Source: STF1-107 sp964457935 (GTDB taxonomy: Bacteria > Bacillota > Clostridia > Christensenellales > UBA1242). From it: 59,521 bases of DNA. Positions 58,311 to 59,521 of the stretch are shown in pieces; within the stretch, counting starts at the first letter, position 1; every line of letters begins with the position of its first letter. A model generated the notes under the pieces. That model had not been told where the DNA came from. It was given only the letters and a program-made list of their open reading frames with translations, and did not search any database. The position numbers and the translations under genes are program-made. The stretch lies in NCBI GenBank assembly GCA_964457935.1, contig CAYWFC010000002.1:1-59521 (forward strand), written 5' to 3'.

Positions 58311-58871
58311 ATGAAAGATTTAATTTATGTGACAGGAAACAAATATAAGATTTTTACTGCGAGGAAATTTTTAGAACCATATGGTATTAATGTGATAGGT
58401 AAAAAGATTTATTGTCCAGAAATACAAGAGGATTCAATTGAAGAGGTCGCTAAGTTTTCCGCTGAATATGCCAGCAAAGCATTGGGGTGTGCTGTTTTAA
58501 AAAATGATATGGGTTTAGTTATTCCAGCATTAAATGGATTTCCTTCTGCCTATACTCATTATGTTGAAGATACTCTTGGTGAGGATGGTATTTTAAAATT
58601 GATGGAAGGGGAAAAGAATAGAGAGGCTTATTTTTTGGAATGTTTGGCTTATGCCGAACCGGGCAAAGAAACAAAGATCTTTATTTCTAAAACAGAAGGT
58701 ACACTTGATTTTGAAAAAAGCGGAGATTATGGATGGAGTTGGGATAGAATTTTTATTCCTAAAGGACAAACTTCTACTATGGCAAATTTTAATGACGATG
58801 AGAGAGCTTCGTTTTGGTCTGAGGATGGGTACATTGATTTAAAAAATTTTATTATGCATGAAGATAAATGA
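58311..58871 (+). CDS. Ham1/RdgB-type NTP pyrophosphatase
   Basis: Hydrolyses non-canonical purine nucleoside triphosphates (ITP, XTP or analogues) to the monophosphate, 186 aa. The family blocks are VTGNKYKIFTARKFLE (N-terminal), LKNDMGLVIPALNGFPSAYT (catalytic Asp and the substrate loop), and TLGEDGILKLMEGEKNREAYF. The usual SHR near the C-terminus reads DDERASFW here. RBS at 58301. Overlaps slightly with the upstream end of the next frame. It is probably a member of a special subfamily, not the housekeeping RdgB. Confidence 0.85.
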   Translation: MKDLIYVTGNKYKIFTARKFLEPYGINVIGKKIYCPEIQEDSIEEVAKFSAEYASKALGCAVLKNDMGLVIPALNGFPSAYTHYVEDTLGEDGILKLMEGEKNREAYFLECLAYAEPGKETKIFISKTEGTLDFEKSGDYGWSWDRIFIPKGQTSTMANFNDDERASFWSEDGYIDLKNFIMHEDK

Positions 58872-58890
58872 AATAATGAGGTGGGAAAGA

Positions 58891-59439
58891 ATGTTTAATT
58901 TGGTTAACGAGTTAAAAACTTATAAGGCTTTTGATAAAGAAGAAGAGTGTGATAGGCTGAAAACGCTTGAATTCCTGTCACAACAAACGAATTGTTTTTC
59001 TAGATCTAATTTACTGGGACATGTAAATGCTGGTGGACTTGTAGTAGATGGCTATGGAAATATCCTATTGAATCATCATAAAGTTTTAGATATGTGGTTT
59101 CAATTTGGTGGACATAGTGATGGGAATGAGAATTCTCTTGAGGTCGCCAAAAGAGAAATCGAAGAAGAGTCTGGTATTAAAGACATTAATTTGCTGACGA
59201 ATGGCATTTTTGATGTTAGTGTTAATTTGATTGATAATAATGAAAAAAAACACGAACCAGAGCATTATCACTATGATATTAATTTTTTGTTTAAAATATC
59301 AAGGAAGAATTTCATTGTATCTTCAGAATCTAAGGAATTAAAGTGGGTATCAATCGATGAAGCTTTAAAATTAATTAATTCCGATGATAAAAGCATGAGA
59401 AGGATGATTGAAAAATATAAAAAGATGTTAAATCTCTAA
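58891..59439 (+). CDS. NUDIX hydrolase
   Basis: Hydrolyses nucleoside diphosphates linked to another group, 182 aa. The NUDIX box is complete: GHSDGNENSLEVAKREIEEE then SGI (G-x5-E-x7-R-E-U-x-E-E-x-G-U). NAGGLVVDGYGNILLNHH is the usual first strand and DMWFQFGGHSDG sets the box. GAGGTGG before the ATG at 58891; an upstream ATG at 58858 is possible but has no ribosome site. Operon with the Ham1-type gene and followed by another NUDIX start. Confidence 0.88.
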   Translation: MFNLVNELKTYKAFDKEEECDRLKTLEFLSQQTNCFSRSNLLGHVNAGGLVVDGYGNILLNHHKVLDMWFQFGGHSDGNENSLEVAKREIEEESGIKDINLLTNGIFDVSVNLIDNNEKKHEPEHYHYDINFLFKISRKNFIVSSESKELKWVSIDEALKLINSDDKSMRRMIEKYKKMLNL

Positions 59440-59470
59440 TGAATTAACCATATTCTTAATAGAGGTAAAA

Positions 59471-59521
59471 ATGGAAACATTGAAAGCAGGGTGTTTTTTA
59501 GTAAACACAGAAACAAAAAGT
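59471..59521 (+). CDS. Start of a further gene, probably NUDIX (cut by window edge)
   Basis: METLKAGCFLVNTETKKS is visible, with AGAGGT before the ATG. The pattern A-G-x-F-L-V-N-x-x-T-K-K is a usual beginning of NUDIX hydrolases. Only 17 codons are seen. Confidence 0.5.
   Translation, partial: METLKAGCFLVNTETKS

Noticed and set aside
50539..59521. Prophage or insertion sequence explaining the AT-rich island
   Set aside because: No integrase, transposase, terminase, capsid or tail gene is visible, and no attachment-site repeat was found within the window. The right border lies outside.

Overview
The window looks like a chromosomal piece of an uncultured, low-GC, probably endospore-forming member of the Clostridia (Bacillota). 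Support for this: gene pairs and orders typical of that group (gpmI near secG, tig-clpP-clpX, gltX-sepF-lspA-RluD type, rplM-rpsI, truA); sigma-A promoters with strong Shine-Dalgarno sites; a pyruvate:ferredoxin oxidoreductase (anaerobic metabolism); spmA/spmB with a sigma-E-like promoter; and a BclA-like collagen protein with a sigma-K-like promoter. Genus and species cannot be read from the sequence. Layout: 1-2.1 kb end of gpmI, an XRE regulator, a two-helix membrane protein and secG. 2.1-4.1 kb an ankyrin-repeat gene behind a promoter with nine G in its spacer, a tiny hydrophobic ORF and tRNA-Ser(GGA). 4.3-6.2 kb a DrrAB-type ABC exporter. 6.2-9.2 kb (minus) a spore-linked block: DUF11 protein, collagen-like protein, spmB, spmA. 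9.3-11.1 kb tatD and rsmA. 11.4-20.2 kb one giant surface protein of 2929 aa. 20.6-23.1 kb two unknown cytoplasmic proteins. 23.2-35.5 kb housekeeping genes (gltX, sepF, lspA, pseudouridine synthase, tig, clpP, clpX, patatin, metallo-beta-lactamase protein, transketolase). 35.7-39.9 kb (minus) a hypothetical gene and nifJ, each followed by a homologous structured RNA element. 40-42.5 kb truA, rplM, rpsI and a MazF module. 42.6-50.4 kb membrane and surface genes: two paralogous four-helix proteins, an FAD oxidoreductase, a lipoprotein, a second collagen-like protein, a GT80-type sialyltransferase-like lipoprotein behind a ten-G promoter, and a polytopic membrane protein. From about 50.5 kb to the end the DNA is visibly more AT-rich and looks acquired: a type II restriction-modification pair, a small secreted protein with a partner, an XRE regulator divergent from a SLOG protein with palindromic operators, and then a compact nucleotide-centred cluster. 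The most notable content is this cluster: guanylate-kinase-like, FemAB-like aminoacyltransferase, purine phosphoribosyltransferase, radical SAM enzyme, thymidylate-kinase-like, broken HAD nucleotidase, Ham1-type NTP pyrophosphatase and two NUDIX proteins. Together these could make, modify, aminoacylate and recycle an unusual purine nucleotide. No such pathway is known to me, so the assignment is inference. The second notable theme is surface variation. Two promoters carry a homopolymeric G tract between -35 and -10, one before the ankyrin gene and one before the sialyltransferase-like lipoprotein, which is the expected architecture of phase-variable promoters. A third theme is the unusual non-coding DNA. 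Many intergenic gaps hold a private degenerate tandem repeat (18 to 51 bp periods), and in at least five cases the unit is an echo of the 3' end of the neighbouring gene.
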